Part shown: in pieces, positions 33,599-41,586 of the stretch
Layout of the letters: the number at the start of each line of letters is the position of its first letter
How positions within the stretch are numbered: the stretch's first letter is position 1
NCBI GenBank assembly: GCA_030430075.1
Contig: JAUIGN010000004.1
Coordinates: 62,001 to 126,000, forward strand
Source: a bacterium
Lineage (GTDB): Bacteria > Planctomycetota > Planctomycetia > Pirellulales > Pirellulaceae
Direction of reading: 5' to 3'
DNA: 64,000 nt
Program-made: the position numbers and the translations under genes
The notes under the pieces: model-generated
What the model saw: the letters and a program-made list of their open reading frames with translations, nothing else
Told to the model about the DNA's origin: nothing
The model's database searches: none

Positions 33599-33834
33599 AG
33601 CCCTTCGTAGGTCATGCTGTGCATGACGCTAGGCGGCCCCGCAATTTGCGGCAACGTGCGATCGACGAACTCTGCCCACGAACGCCCGGCGGCTGATGAA
33701 TGATCCGGGCTAACTCAACACTGCATCATTGCGACACGGGGCCGTGCCCGATGCAGTTCGCCGTTCCGTTCGCCAGCGTCTTGGCCAGACGTTAGAATGA
33801 CGCTCGTTTGACGAATTCGATTGGGGAGAAGACT

Positions 33835-35337
33835 ATGTGGCGCGCGGTTGGTTGTTGCTTGATAATGATGTCCGTCGGAACTTCGGTCCGGGCCGCGCCG
33901 ATGAACGTCGTTTTCTTTCTGGTCGATGACTTGGGGCAGAAGGACATCGGCATTGAGGGGAGCACATTCTACGAGACGCCGAACATCGACAAGCTGGCCC
34001 TTAGCGGCATGCGTTTTTCGCACGGCTATGCGACCTGCGAAGTCTGCAGTCCGTCGCGAGCCAGCATCATGTTGGGCAAGTTTCCACCCCGGATCGGGAT
34101 CACGGACTGGATTGGTGCGGCCACGGGGAAGCGGTGGAATCGCAATGACCGCGTGCTGCCCGCCCCCAACCGAGCGGCGCTGCCGCACGACGATGTGACG
34201 CTTGCCGAGGCGTTGCGGGAGGCGGGATACAAGACGTTCTTTGCCGGCAAATGGCATCTTGGCGGCGAAGGCTCGTTTCCGGAGGATCACGGTTTTGAGA
34301 TCAACCGTGGTGGACATCATCGGGGATCGCCACCCGGCGGCTTCTTTTCGCCGTACAAGAATCCCAAGCTAAAGGACGGTCCTCCCGGCGAGTCGCTGAC
34401 GTTGCGTTTGGCGTCTGAAACGGTCGACTTTATTGAAGCCAACCGGGACCAGAAGTTCTTGGCCTATCTTTCCTTCTATGCCGTCCATGCGCCGATTCAA
34501 ACGACCGACGCGTTGCGGGAAAAGTACATCAAGAAGGCGAAAGAACGTGGTCTGGCCGAGTCGCGATTCCTGTTCGACCGCACCATGCCGGTCCGCCAGG
34601 TTCAAGATAACCCGATCTATGCCGGCATGATGGAGACTCTGGATCAGGCGGTCGGCATGGTGGTCGACAAACTGGATGAACTGGGGCTGACCGAGCAGAC
34701 CGTGATCATCTTCACCGGCGACAATGGCGGTGTCTCGTCGGGGGACGCTTTCGCCACATCGAACTTGCCGTTTCGCGGCGGCAAAGGGCGCCAATGGGAG
34801 GGAGGAATTCGGGAGCCGTACTACATCCGGGCACCCGGAGTCGCTACCCCCGGGAGCACCTGCGAGACCCCGGTCACCGGTACCGATTTCTATCCCACGA
34901 TCCTGGAGCTTGCCGGTCTGCCGTTGCGGCCGGCACAGCACGTTGACGGGGTCAGCCTGGTCCCGTTGTTGAAAGGCGGGTCGATCGCCGAACGCGATTT
35001 GTATTGGCACTATCCCCACTACGGCAACCAGGGCGGCGAACCGTGCGCGATCATTCGGTCCGGAGATTGGAAGCTAATTCACTATTTCGAGGATGGTCGC
35101 AACGAACTCTACAACCTTCAGGAGGACCTGGGAGAAAAAACCGACCAGCTCCAGGCCTACCCCAAGATTGCTGCCGATCTGGCGAAGAAGCTGGAGGTCT
35201 GGCTCATGGAGACCGGCGCGTTGATTCCCGAGCAGGACGACCGATTCGATCCGGAACGCAAGCGACAGCAGATCGAGAACCAGAAGACAAAGAGGCTGCA
35301 GGCACTCGAAGCAGCCCACGCCCGCTATTTCAAGTGA
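33835..35337 (+). CDS. Secreted sulfatase (formylglycine-dependent)
   Basis: This 500-residue protein hydrolyses sulfate esters, probably of a sulfated polysaccharide, outside the cytoplasm. The start is ATG 33835, preceded by GGGGAGAAG; an in-frame TTG at 33808 is less likely because the ATG opens a good signal peptide (MWRAVGCC to SVRA, cleavage near residue 20). The metal-binding start VVFFLVDDLG, and the CSPSR sequence with Cys71, fit the C-x-P-x-R maturation motif of type I sulfatases. FAGKWHLGG and FTGDNGG are further conserved family elements. Length is normal for the family. The C-terminus is lysine/glutamine-rich. It follows the giant gene by 549 bp on the same strand, so probably has its own promoter. 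Substrate is not readable. A maturation enzyme is not in the window. Confidence 0.93.
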   Translation: MWRAVGCCLIMMSVGTSVRAAPMNVVFFLVDDLGQKDIGIEGSTFYETPNIDKLALSGMRFSHGYATCEVCSPSRASIMLGKFPPRIGITDWIGAATGKRWNRNDRVLPAPNRAALPHDDVTLAEALREAGYKTFFAGKWHLGGEGSFPEDHGFEINRGGHHRGSPPGGFFSPYKNPKLKDGPPGESLTLRLASETVDFIEANRDQKFLAYLSFYAVHAPIQTTDALREKYIKKAKERGLAESRFLFDRTMPVRQVQDNPIYAGMMETLDQAVGMVVDKLDELGLTEQTVIIFTGDNGGVSSGDAFATSNLPFRGGKGRQWEGGIREPYYIRAPGVATPGSTCETPVTGTDFYPTILELAGLPLRPAQHVDGVSLVPLLKGGSIAERDLYWHYPHYGNQGGEPCAIIRSGDWKLIHYFEDGRNELYNLQEDLGEKTDQLQAYPKIAADLAKKLEVWLMETGALIPEQDDRFDPERKRQQIENQKTKRLQALEAAHARYFK

Positions 35338-35621
35338 GGGTTGTGTGTGGAGTGACTCCTGGCCACCTTGGTGGACTGGTTTGTCCCGTTAACGAACCAG
35401 CGAACGATCCGGCCACGCGCTACCTGGAGCGTGGCAACTTCGCTTCCTACCTGGCGGCCGCACCCATCTGGCCCTGCCCGGATGTCGGGGATGAGTTTCG
35501 GACTCCCGTGCTCAGCGAGATCCCGGCCGTCTTCGCCCAGGGCGGGAGCCCACCGGGCGACGCGCGGCGAGCGGGCCGCGCCGACGTTTCAACTCGATCT
35601 GTCGGCAGGGCGGCGTCCGGA

Positions 35622-36920
35622 TCAAACCTCCCAGCCTGGTCGGTAGGTCTTGGCCAGGTACTCGTTGGCGGACTCGACGTTGGTGACCTTCATCTGGGCC
35701 GGATCGTACTCGATCGGTTCGCCCGTCCGATACGCGACGTTACCGAGGAGCACGATTTCCGTGAACGGCCCGGCATAACTGAAGGGGCTGCCCGTTCGTC
35801 CGCCGGTTTTGCAGGCTTCGATCCACTGCGCGTGGTGGCCGGGGGATTTCGGCAGGAAGGGCTCCGGCAGTTTGGCGTCGGCAAACGTGTCGGCCGGCAG
35901 CAGCTTGGGGAACTTGCCGTGCTCAACGGCGATCCGTCCCTTATCACCGATGAACAACGAGCCATTCATGGGAAGCTCGGCCGCGATCTCCGCCTTCGGC
36001 TTGGCTGTTCCCTCGTACCAATAGGCATCGACGGGCGGGAGCTCTCCGCGCTGACCAAATTCGAAGTGCGTAATCATCCAGGTCGGCGCGCTGTCGGCGT
36101 GTGGTTCTGGTCCTTGCGAGGTCACCCGGACCTTGCCGCCCAGGTCGAGTGCCCAGAAGGCCGGGTCCATGAGATGGATTGCCATGTCGCCAATGGCGCC
36201 GCAACCGTAGTCCCACCAGCCTCGCCACTTGAACGGCACATAGGCGGCGTTGTAATCGCGGGCCGGTGCAGGGCCCTGCCAGAGGTCCCACTTCAAGTGT
36301 GATGGAACGGCTTGTTTGGCGGTTGGCTTCTCGATGCCCTGCGGCCACCAGCGTCCGGGACGGTCGGTAATCACGTGGAATTCGCGGACCGGTCCGATGA
36401 CGCCCGACTTCAACCATTCGACCAGTTGCAGGTACCCGGGATGCTCGTGATTCTGGGTCCCCATTTGCGTGGCGACCTTCTGTTCGGCGGCCACCTTGGC
36501 GAGCAGCCGGGCTTCCTCGACCGTGTGCGTGAGCGGCTTTTCGCAATACACGTGCAGCCCTTGCCGCAGGGCTCGGATCGTGGCCGGCGCGTGATGGTGG
36601 TCCGGCGTGGCAACGACGACCGCATCGAGATGTTTCTGCTCGATCAGCTTGCGGTAGTCGAAATACTTCTTGGCCGCCGGCAGTTTGGCAGCGGCTGCGT
36701 TGAGCCGGTTTTCGTCGACATCGCAGAGTGCCACGACGTTTTCACCCGTAACCGCCTGCAAGTCGCTGGCCCCGCGTCCGCCGACGCCGATGGCGCCAAC
36801 GTTCAGTCGCTCATTGGCGCCAAACGCCCGCGACGGCACAAACAGCGGTGCCGTCCCGGCGGCAACGGCGAGTCCGGTAGCGGTCTTGACGAAACGGCGG
36901 CGATTGATCGAGGGGCGCAT
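35622..36920 (-). CDS. Gfo/Idh/MocA family oxidoreductase with Tat signal
   Basis: A 432-residue protein predicted to be an NAD(P)-dependent sugar or inositol dehydrogenase-like enzyme. The N-terminus MRPSINRRRFVKTATGLAVA carries a twin-arginine motif, so it is exported folded, presumably with its cofactor. The Rossmann motif VGAIGVGGRG follows at about residue 40, and YCEKPLTH is the conserved EKP motif. The C-terminal half has the usual family fold elements (WWDYGCGAIGDMAIHLMD). The frame extends upstream of ATG 36920 to 37301, but that extension translates intergenic repeats and is rejected. It is convergent with the sulfatase, with 284 bp between them that show no clear feature. Many planctomycete paralogues exist; substrate is unknown. 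Confidence 0.93.
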   Translation of the reverse strand: MRPSINRRRFVKTATGLAVAAGTAPLFVPSRAFGANERLNVGAIGVGGRGASDLQAVTGENVVALCDVDENRLNAAAAKLPAAKKYFDYRKLIEQKHLDAVVVATPDHHHAPATIRALRQGLHVYCEKPLTHTVEEARLLAKVAAEQKVATQMGTQNHEHPGYLQLVEWLKSGVIGPVREFHVITDRPGRWWPQGIEKPTAKQAVPSHLKWDLWQGPAPARDYNAAYVPFKWRGWWDYGCGAIGDMAIHLMDPAFWALDLGGKVRVTSQGPEPHADSAPTWMITHFEFGQRGELPPVDAYWYEGTAKPKAEIAAELPMNGSLFIGDKGRIAVEHGKFPKLLPADTFADAKLPEPFLPKSPGHHAQWIEACKTGGRTGSPFSYAGPFTEIVLLGNVAYRTGEPIEYDPAQMKVTNVESANEYLAKTYRPGWEV

Positions 36921-37191
36921 GGTGTGGAGTCCTTGAGGGGTGATTGTTGTGGGTGGTCTGAGCGTTGCAACAGCCGGCCGGAGAACGGGGGTGCGTATCT
37001 GGCTGGGAATCCGCCGGGAGGCAGGTGCAATCACGGAAACCGCATCGCGTTTCCCAAAAGCTTGCCTGGCCTGATCCGATACGGCGACACGCGACCAGCG
37101 CATTCTAATCCGAGCGAGGCTGGAGTAACAATTGTGGTGGCAAGGATAAGGATATCGGATAACGGATCTGGTAATCGGGATGGAGGTGGTG

Positions 37192-37296
37192 GAGACCTTC
37201 GGTCGGCGGTTTCGGCGGGGTCGGAGACCCGCGCCGAGCGGTACGCCGGAGACCCGCGCCGAGCGGTGGGTCGGAGACCTGCGCCGAGCGGTGCGT
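37192..37296 (+). repeat. Second copy of the composite intergenic repeat
   Basis: GAGACCTTCGGTCG followed by GGTTTCGGCGGGG matches 33480-33510 almost base for base. It is followed by three 25-bp units (37222, 37247, 37272) sharing the core GGAGACCCGCGCCGAGC, with one T for C in the last. The unit length and outer bases differ from the 22-bp version (CGGTNNG in place of ACGAA), so the two copies amplified independently from a common core. Confidence 0.93.
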
Positions 37297-37451
37297 CGCA
37301 CTTGTGGTTCGTGATGCGTCCGGGACGGCTGCCGTCGGCAAGGCTGCAGCGGATCGCAAGCCAGGACTCTTGTGGGCGATCGCTGGCTTCAGGTAAAGTT
37401 TTACGGTGTGATATCCGCGTGCGGTGCACGCATGTTTCGAGGGCGACCAGC

Positions 37452-37486
37452 GGGAGCGTAGCAGATGTTGGCACGCTCCCTTTTTT
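37452..37486 (+). terminator. Rho-independent terminator-like hairpin
   Basis: GGGAGCGT (37452-37459), a 13-base loop, ACGCTCCC (37473-37480) and six T residues (37481-37486) form a textbook plus-strand terminator. No annotated plus-strand gene ends upstream of it; the membrane-protein gene begins 54 bp downstream. It could end a short untranslated RNA starting in the spacer, or act as an attenuator in the leader of the downstream gene. Confidence 0.7.
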
Positions 37487-37540
37487 GGTTGTGGCCCTGC
37501 CACGCTCGGCAGCCTCCAACGCCAGGCAGGTAGTACCCGC

Positions 37541-38845
37541 ATGAAGATCCTCGAGTTTTTTTCGGAAGACCAGGTTTCCGTTTCCCGCTGGGAATGGGTG
37601 CACCGCTGTTGGGCCGTGTTTGCCTTGGTGCTGATTCTGGGCACGTGGCCGCTTTGGACTCCCCAGCAGGTATTCCCTCAAGTGCCGTTGGTCGCAGCCG
37701 CCGGGCGCTTGCCGGCTGGATTTCAATGGGCCTCCCTGGCGGCGGCGCTGCTTGCGCTGGTGGTTTCCTTCCTGCTAACGGTGGTACCGAATCGCTCGTC
37801 TCGCCCGCTTTCGGGGCTCCGCGTGGGGGCTCTGACGGTCTTCAGCGTGGCAATGGCAGGGTTGATCTTGACCGACCAGCATCGCTTGCAGCCTTGGGCG
37901 TACCAGCTGCTGATTTACGCAATGCTGCTGGCCGGCTTGTCGTCGTCCCCCGCTGACCGGCGATGCGGTATCGGCTTGCTGCGAATGATCATGCTCAGCA
38001 TCTACGTCTACTCGGCGCTGGGGAAACTGGATCACCAGTTTGTGCACACGGTTGGACAACAGTTTTTGGGCGTGCTGGGCGGATGGGTCGGCGTCGATAT
38101 TGAGCAACTACCTCGGTTCGTCCGGCTGCTGTTGGCTGCCCTGTTTCCGCTTGGCGAACTGGCGGTGGCGATTGCCCTGGCGGTTCCCAAGCTGCGGAGG
38201 ATGGGCGTCGTCGGCGCCGTACTCCTGCATGTCAGCTTGCTCGTGATCCTGGGGCCTTGGGGGCTGGATCACGAATCGGGCGTCCTGCTTTGGAATGCGT
38301 TCTTTATCGTTCAGGCCATCCTCTTGTTTGCCGGATCTGGTCGCTCGGTTGAATCGTCGGACGAGACCGATGTTCGGGATCCACTGCCGCGGCGCTGGGT
38401 GGCGATCGGGACGACGATCATCGTGGTCGGCATGCCCCTGCTGGAGCCGCTGGGCTGGTGGGATCACTGGCTGGCGTGGGGCCTCTATTCTCCGCGAAAC
38501 AGCCGGGTGGTCGTCGAGATCCATCGTGCCGGGCTGCGGCGTTTGCCGGCCAGGATGCAACCCTACCTCGCTCTGGACGAAGCGAATGGGAACTGGGTGC
38601 CCTTGGAGATCGATCACTGGTCCCTGCGGGCGTTGTCCGTACCGATCTATCCACAGGACCGTTTTCAGGTGGGCGTATCGGAGGCGGTGGCGATCGACTT
38701 TGGACTGGAACGGTCGATCCGCATTCATGTGTTGAGCATGTCCCATCGATTGACGGGCGGGCGGCAGGTGGAGACGCTGACCGGCCGCGAGCAGATTGTG
38801 GCAGCCGGGCGTCGATTCCGCTTGAACTCCCACCCGGCCAATTGA
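37541..38845 (+). CDS. Multi-pass membrane protein, DoxX/HTTM-like
   Basis: 434 residues with about seven to eight predicted membrane helices in residues 20-300 and a soluble C-terminal part of about 120 residues. The start ATG 37541 is chosen because the upstream in-frame extension to 37424 would cross the terminator-like hairpin. The motif YVYSALGKLDHQFV near residue 155 resembles the SGxxKL element seen in DoxX/MauE and HTTM (gamma-carboxylase-like) membrane families. The C-terminal part (WWDHWLAWGLYSPRNSRVVVEIH) looks periplasmic. Function cannot be assigned. It is a single-gene unit, convergent with the DUF3127-like gene. Tandem 17-bp repeats begin inside its last codons. Confidence 0.75.
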   Translation: MKILEFFSEDQVSVSRWEWVHRCWAVFALVLILGTWPLWTPQQVFPQVPLVAAAGRLPAGFQWASLAAALLALVVSFLLTVVPNRSSRPLSGLRVGALTVFSVAMAGLILTDQHRLQPWAYQLLIYAMLLAGLSSSPADRRCGIGLLRMIMLSIYVYSALGKLDHQFVHTVGQQFLGVLGGWVGVDIEQLPRFVRLLLAALFPLGELAVAIALAVPKLRRMGVVGAVLLHVSLLVILGPWGLDHESGVLLWNAFFIVQAILLFAGSGRSVESSDETDVRDPLPRRWVAIGTTIIVVGMPLLEPLGWWDHWLAWGLYSPRNSRVVVEIHRAGLRRLPARMQPYLALDEANGNWVPLEIDHWSLRALSVPIYPQDRFQVGVSEAVAIDFGLERSIRIHVLSMSHRLTGGRQVETLTGREQIVAAGRRFRLNSHPAN

Positions 38846-38887
38846 TCCCACGCGCCAATTGATCCCACGCGCCAATCGATCCCTGCC
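38837..38887 (+). repeat. 17-bp direct repeats spanning a stop codon
   Basis: Units of GCCAATTGATCCCACGC lie at 38837-38853 and 38854-38870, identical, with a degenerate third at 38871-38887. The first unit contains the TGA stop (38843-38845) of the membrane-protein gene. The repeat therefore contributes the last residues (AN) of that protein. Confidence 0.9.
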
Positions 38888-38906
38888 GGCCGGCCTCGAC
38901 CGGCCG
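38887..38906. terminator. GC-rich hairpin between convergent genes
   Basis: CGGCCGG (38887-38893), loop CCTCGA, CCGGCCG (38900-38906) is a perfect 7-bp stem located between two convergent stop codons. There is no T tract on either side, so it may be a transcription-roadblock or RNA-stabilising hairpin rather than a classical terminator. Confidence 0.4.
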
Positions 38907-38916
38907 TCCGCAACGA

Positions 38917-39285
38917 TCAGAAGGGGGCTTCGTCGTCGATGAAGGGGGCTTCCGACGGATCGGGGCCGGGGCCGGCGGCTTTTTCGCCAGCCTTTTGCAG
39001 GACCTTGAAATCCATCGCTTCGGCGCTGAGGAAGTACTTGACTTCGCTCTGCTGGTCCCGCTGCCATTTGCGACCGCTCAAGCGGTACGTGATTTCCACT
39101 TCGTCGCCCACGCTGAGATCATCAACGGAGTCGCAGCTATCCTGGATGAATTCCATGGGAAGGTAGTTCACGAAGCGCCCGTTGTCTTGTTCGAGGACGA
39201 CGAGCCGTTTACGAAACCCTTTTTGCCCGTACGTCTTCGTTTCTTCGATGACGTGTACGTTGCCGCGAACCATGGGACCGCTCAT
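38917..39285 (-). CDS. DUF3127-like small protein with SSB-like acidic tail
   Basis: 122 residues from ATG 39285, preceded on the coding strand by GAAGGAA, a good ribosome binding site; the frame extends further upstream but without one. The core (TKTYGQKGFRKRLVVLEQ, YLPMEFIQDSC, LSVGDEVEITYRLSGRKWQ) resembles the DUF3127 family, predicted to be a small OB-fold-like beta protein. The C-terminus is low complexity and ends FIDDEAPF. That closely resembles the DDDIPF tip by which bacterial single-strand DNA-binding proteins recruit partners. A role in nucleic-acid metabolism is therefore inferred, not shown. It is a single-gene unit, divergent from nadB by 352 bp. Confidence 0.75.
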   Translation of the reverse strand: MSGPMVRGNVHVIEETKTYGQKGFRKRLVVLEQDNGRFVNYLPMEFIQDSCDSVDDLSVGDEVEITYRLSGRKWQRDQQSEVKYFLSAEAMDFKVLQKAGEKAAGPGPDPSEAPFIDDEAPF

Positions 39286-39637
39286 GCAATTATTCCTTCG
39301 AGCCGTTGTACTAACTTGCGGAGAGACCAAATGTGTTGACCGTAGCGAGAAACGGATCGTCGGGCGGCGGTGGACGTCCACGGCCGCCGCCGCCCAATGC
39401 CGCTCGACGCCAAGCGATCATCATAGAGCACGGGACGTACTGTTCAAGTGACGAGCATGGCGTTTACTGCGGTTTGGGCTGCGCGTATGCCGGCCGACCG
39501 CAGGCGGCGGGCCGACCATTCTGCTATCCTCTTTTTTCCGGGGCGGTCCCAGCGACGGAGTGCCGATTGTTCGACCACGCCGGTGCCGGCAGCGGTCGCC
39601 GGCGGTGAAGCACATGTTGTAGAAACGGAACCTCGGG
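39286..39637. other. Divergent spacer with a palindrome
   Basis: 352 bp between the DUF3127-like gene and nadB. It includes a perfect 12-bp palindrome GTGGACGTCCAC at 39370-39381 flanked by GGCGGC and GCCGCC arms. This may be an operator or simply a stable hairpin. No other gene or clear promoter was recognised; small ORFs here are shadows. Confidence 0.45.
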
Positions 39638-41275
39638 ATGTCCAACCCCACCCCACGCTACCTGGTCCCCTTTCACCCCAAGAAGATTCCCCACTTGTTC
39701 ACGGACGTGCTGGTGATCGGAGGTGGGCTGGCGGGGCTGCGCGCGGCGATCGAGGTCGATCCCCGTTTATCCGTGCTGGTCGTGACGAAGGATATCTTGC
39801 GGCAGTCCAACAGCAATTACGCGCAGGGTGGCATTGCCGGCGTGTGGCGGGACGATGATCGCTTCGAAGACCACGTCCAGGACACGCTGGTGGCGGGTCG
39901 CGACCTGTGCGACAGGCCGGTTGTCGAAATGGTGGTCGAAGAGGCACCTCGCCGAATTCAGGAGCTCATCGATTGGGGGACCCGGTTCGACCGCCAGGAC
40001 GGCGAGCTGATGCTAGGACGTGAAGGCGGCCACGGTGCGAATCGGATTCTCCACGCCCTGGGCGACTCGACCGGTAAAGAGGTGATGCGGGCCGTGATTG
40101 CCCGAACGCAACGGATGGCCAACGTGCAGATCCGCGAACACACGTTTACGCTGGACCTGCTGACGCACGATGGTCGCTGTCGGGGGGCGTTGGTAGCCGG
40201 CGGGCGGGACGAGCGGATGATGGTTTGGGCCAAGCAGACCGTTCTCTGCACCGGCGGTGCCGGCCAACTGTATCGGGAATCAACCAACCCGCCGGTGGCG
40301 ACCGCCGACGGGCATGCAATCGCGTTTCGAGCGGGGGCCGAATTGCGCGATATGGAGTTCGTTCAGTTCCACCCAACCGTGCTCTACATCGCCGGCAGCA
40401 GCCGCACGCTGATCACGGAAGCGATTCGTGGCGAAGGGGGTCATCTGGTCGACCGGACCGGCCACCGCTTCATGATGGACTATGACGAGCGGGGCGAGTT
40501 GGCGCCGCGCGACGTGGTCTCGCACGCGATCGTCAACCAGATGGAGAAGAGCCGGCATCCCAACGTCTACCTCGATCTGAGCCATCTCAAGGCAGACTTC
40601 GTGCGGCAGAGATTTCCCGGCATCGACGAGGCGTGCCGCAAGTTCGGCATCGACATCACCACGGATCGGATTCCAGTCCGCCCCGGGGCCCACTACATGA
40701 TCGGCGGATTGACCGTCGACCAGGAGGGCAAGACGACGCTTCCCGGACTGTGGGCGGCTGGGGAGGTGACGTCCACCGGATTGCACGGCGCGAATCGGCT
40801 CGCCTCCAACAGCTTGCTGGAAGGCCTGGTTTATGGAGCCCACGCCGGGGCGGGTGCCGCGCGGGAGGCGGCGAAGATCGCTGACGACTTCCGGGCCCTG
40901 CCGCTGGAGAACCCGGCCTGCGAGCAGCCGGCCGAATCGCTCGACCTGTTCGACATCCGCAATTCGCTCAAGAGTCTCATGTGGCGATCTGCCGGTGTCC
41001 TCCGCGAACGACAGCAGCTTGACGAGGCGACCGAGACGATTGATCAATGGCGACGGTATGTCCTGGCCCGGCAATTCGACGACCCCTCAGGCTGGGAGCT
41101 GCAGAACATGTTGACGGTCGCCCAAGTGATGGTTTACGCCGCCCAGCTGCGGGAAGAGTCCCGCGGTGTTCACCTGCGGATCGATTTTCCCGAGAGCCGC
41201 ACGGAATTGGGCCAGCAGCGGTACAGCCTCCGTCGCCTGCCATCCGGCCAGCTCGACCTGGTCGGACCGGCTTGA
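39638..41275 (+). CDS. nadB: L-aspartate oxidase
   Basis: 545 residues, the usual NadB length. It is an FAD enzyme that oxidises L-aspartate to iminoaspartate, the first step of de novo NAD synthesis, in the cytoplasm. The N-terminal dinucleotide fold VLVIGGGLAGLRAAIE lies near residue 25. Other family hallmarks visible are SNSNYAQGGIAG, the REGGHGANRILHALGDSTG segment, EFVQFHPTVLY, RGEGGHLVDRTG and HGANRLASNSLLEGLVYG. The absence of a fumarate-reductase-type operon partner supports NadB over succinate dehydrogenase flavoprotein. NadA and NadC genes are not in the window, so the gene stands alone. The ATG at 39638 is the first good start; only a weak purine stretch precedes it. Confidence 0.95.
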   Translation: MSNPTPRYLVPFHPKKIPHLFTDVLVIGGGLAGLRAAIEVDPRLSVLVVTKDILRQSNSNYAQGGIAGVWRDDDRFEDHVQDTLVAGRDLCDRPVVEMVVEEAPRRIQELIDWGTRFDRQDGELMLGREGGHGANRILHALGDSTGKEVMRAVIARTQRMANVQIREHTFTLDLLTHDGRCRGALVAGGRDERMMVWAKQTVLCTGGAGQLYRESTNPPVATADGHAIAFRAGAELRDMEFVQFHPTVLYIAGSSRTLITEAIRGEGGHLVDRTGHRFMMDYDERGELAPRDVVSHAIVNQMEKSRHPNVYLDLSHLKADFVRQRFPGIDEACRKFGIDITTDRIPVRPGAHYMIGGLTVDQEGKTTLPGLWAAGEVTSTGLHGANRLASNSLLEGLVYGAHAGAGAAREAAKIADDFRALPLENPACEQPAESLDLFDIRNSLKSLMWRSAGVLRERQQLDEATETIDQWRRYVLARQFDDPSGWELQNMLTVAQVMVYAAQLREESRGVHLRIDFPESRTELGQQRYSLRRLPSGQLDLVGPA

Positions 41276-41586
41276 GCGCCGGTTTCCGTCCGTCGGCGGC
41301 CACATGAATGCGGCTCGCCGGCCACCGATGGGCCGGTTGAATTCTTGCGGCCCGAATCTTAAATTGGGGGGCTTGCAGGAACCGCAGGGGGGCAAATTCG
41401 AGCGAACCGAAGGCGTTGTCCTCGCGTAGAATCCGAAAACATTGCCCAGGCCAGCCGTTCAGTATTCTTGTTCACGACAGCCGATTTTCTCCGAGAATCA
41501 GCTCCTGCCCCGTGAGATGCGCTGCGAAATCCTTGGCGGCGACTGGCTGAAACTCCATTGAGGATTGATCGAAAGGGAGACGGTGG
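41276..41586. other. Spacer upstream of the ABC operon
   Basis: 311 bp with no gene. It must carry the promoter of the ABC operon, but I cannot name -35/-10 elements with confidence. GGGAGACGG just ahead of 41587 is the probable ribosome binding site. A G-rich patch lies at 41364-41395. Confidence 0.5.

Larger units (their letters stand above)
33286..33834. other. Repeat-rich spacer between the giant gene and the sulfatase gene
   Basis: This 549-bp stretch has no convincing gene. Small ORFs occur in all frames, but they are translations of the tandem repeats described separately (MGDG, MEWE and SPIP periodicities). The right part, about 33600-33834, shows no clear structure except GGGGAGAAG just ahead of the sulfatase ATG, which can serve as its ribosome binding site. 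Confidence 0.7.
36921..37540. other. Divergent spacer with dispersed repeat, hairpins and a terminator-like signal
   Basis: This 620-bp spacer separates the divergently transcribed oxidoreductase and membrane-protein genes. It contains a degenerate GGAT-rich stretch (about 37141-37190), a second copy of the composite repeat (37192-37296), a small perfect hairpin at 37417-37431 (GCGTGC, GGT loop, GCACGC), and a terminator-like hairpin at 37452-37486. Promoters for both genes must lie here, but none is confidently recognised. Confidence 0.6.

Noticed and set aside
32787-33654. Minus-strand ORFs with SPIP- or HLPF-type periodicity and plus-strand ORFs with MGDG or MEWE periodicity
   Set aside because: They are translations of the 12-bp and 22-bp tandem repeats in every frame; no start signal or non-repeat core supports them.
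35004-36302. A 432-codon plus-strand ORF across the sulfatase end and oxidoreductase gene
   Set aside because: It is a shadow of two well-supported genes in other frames and has no coherent domain.
36921-37301. N-terminal extension of the oxidoreductase frame
   Set aside because: It translates the composite repeat; the Tat signal begins exactly at ATG 36920.
37424-37540. Upstream extension of the membrane-protein frame
   Set aside because: It would place the start before a strong terminator-like hairpin; ATG 37541 begins a normal amphipathic N-terminus and first helix.
36312-37544. A 410-codon plus-strand ORF antisense to the oxidoreductase gene
   Set aside because: It is antisense to a confident gene and then runs through intergenic repeats.
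39448-39858. A 136-codon plus-strand ORF overlapping the nadB start
   Set aside because: Out of frame with a confident gene; composition is Arg/Pro-rich as expected for a shadow frame.
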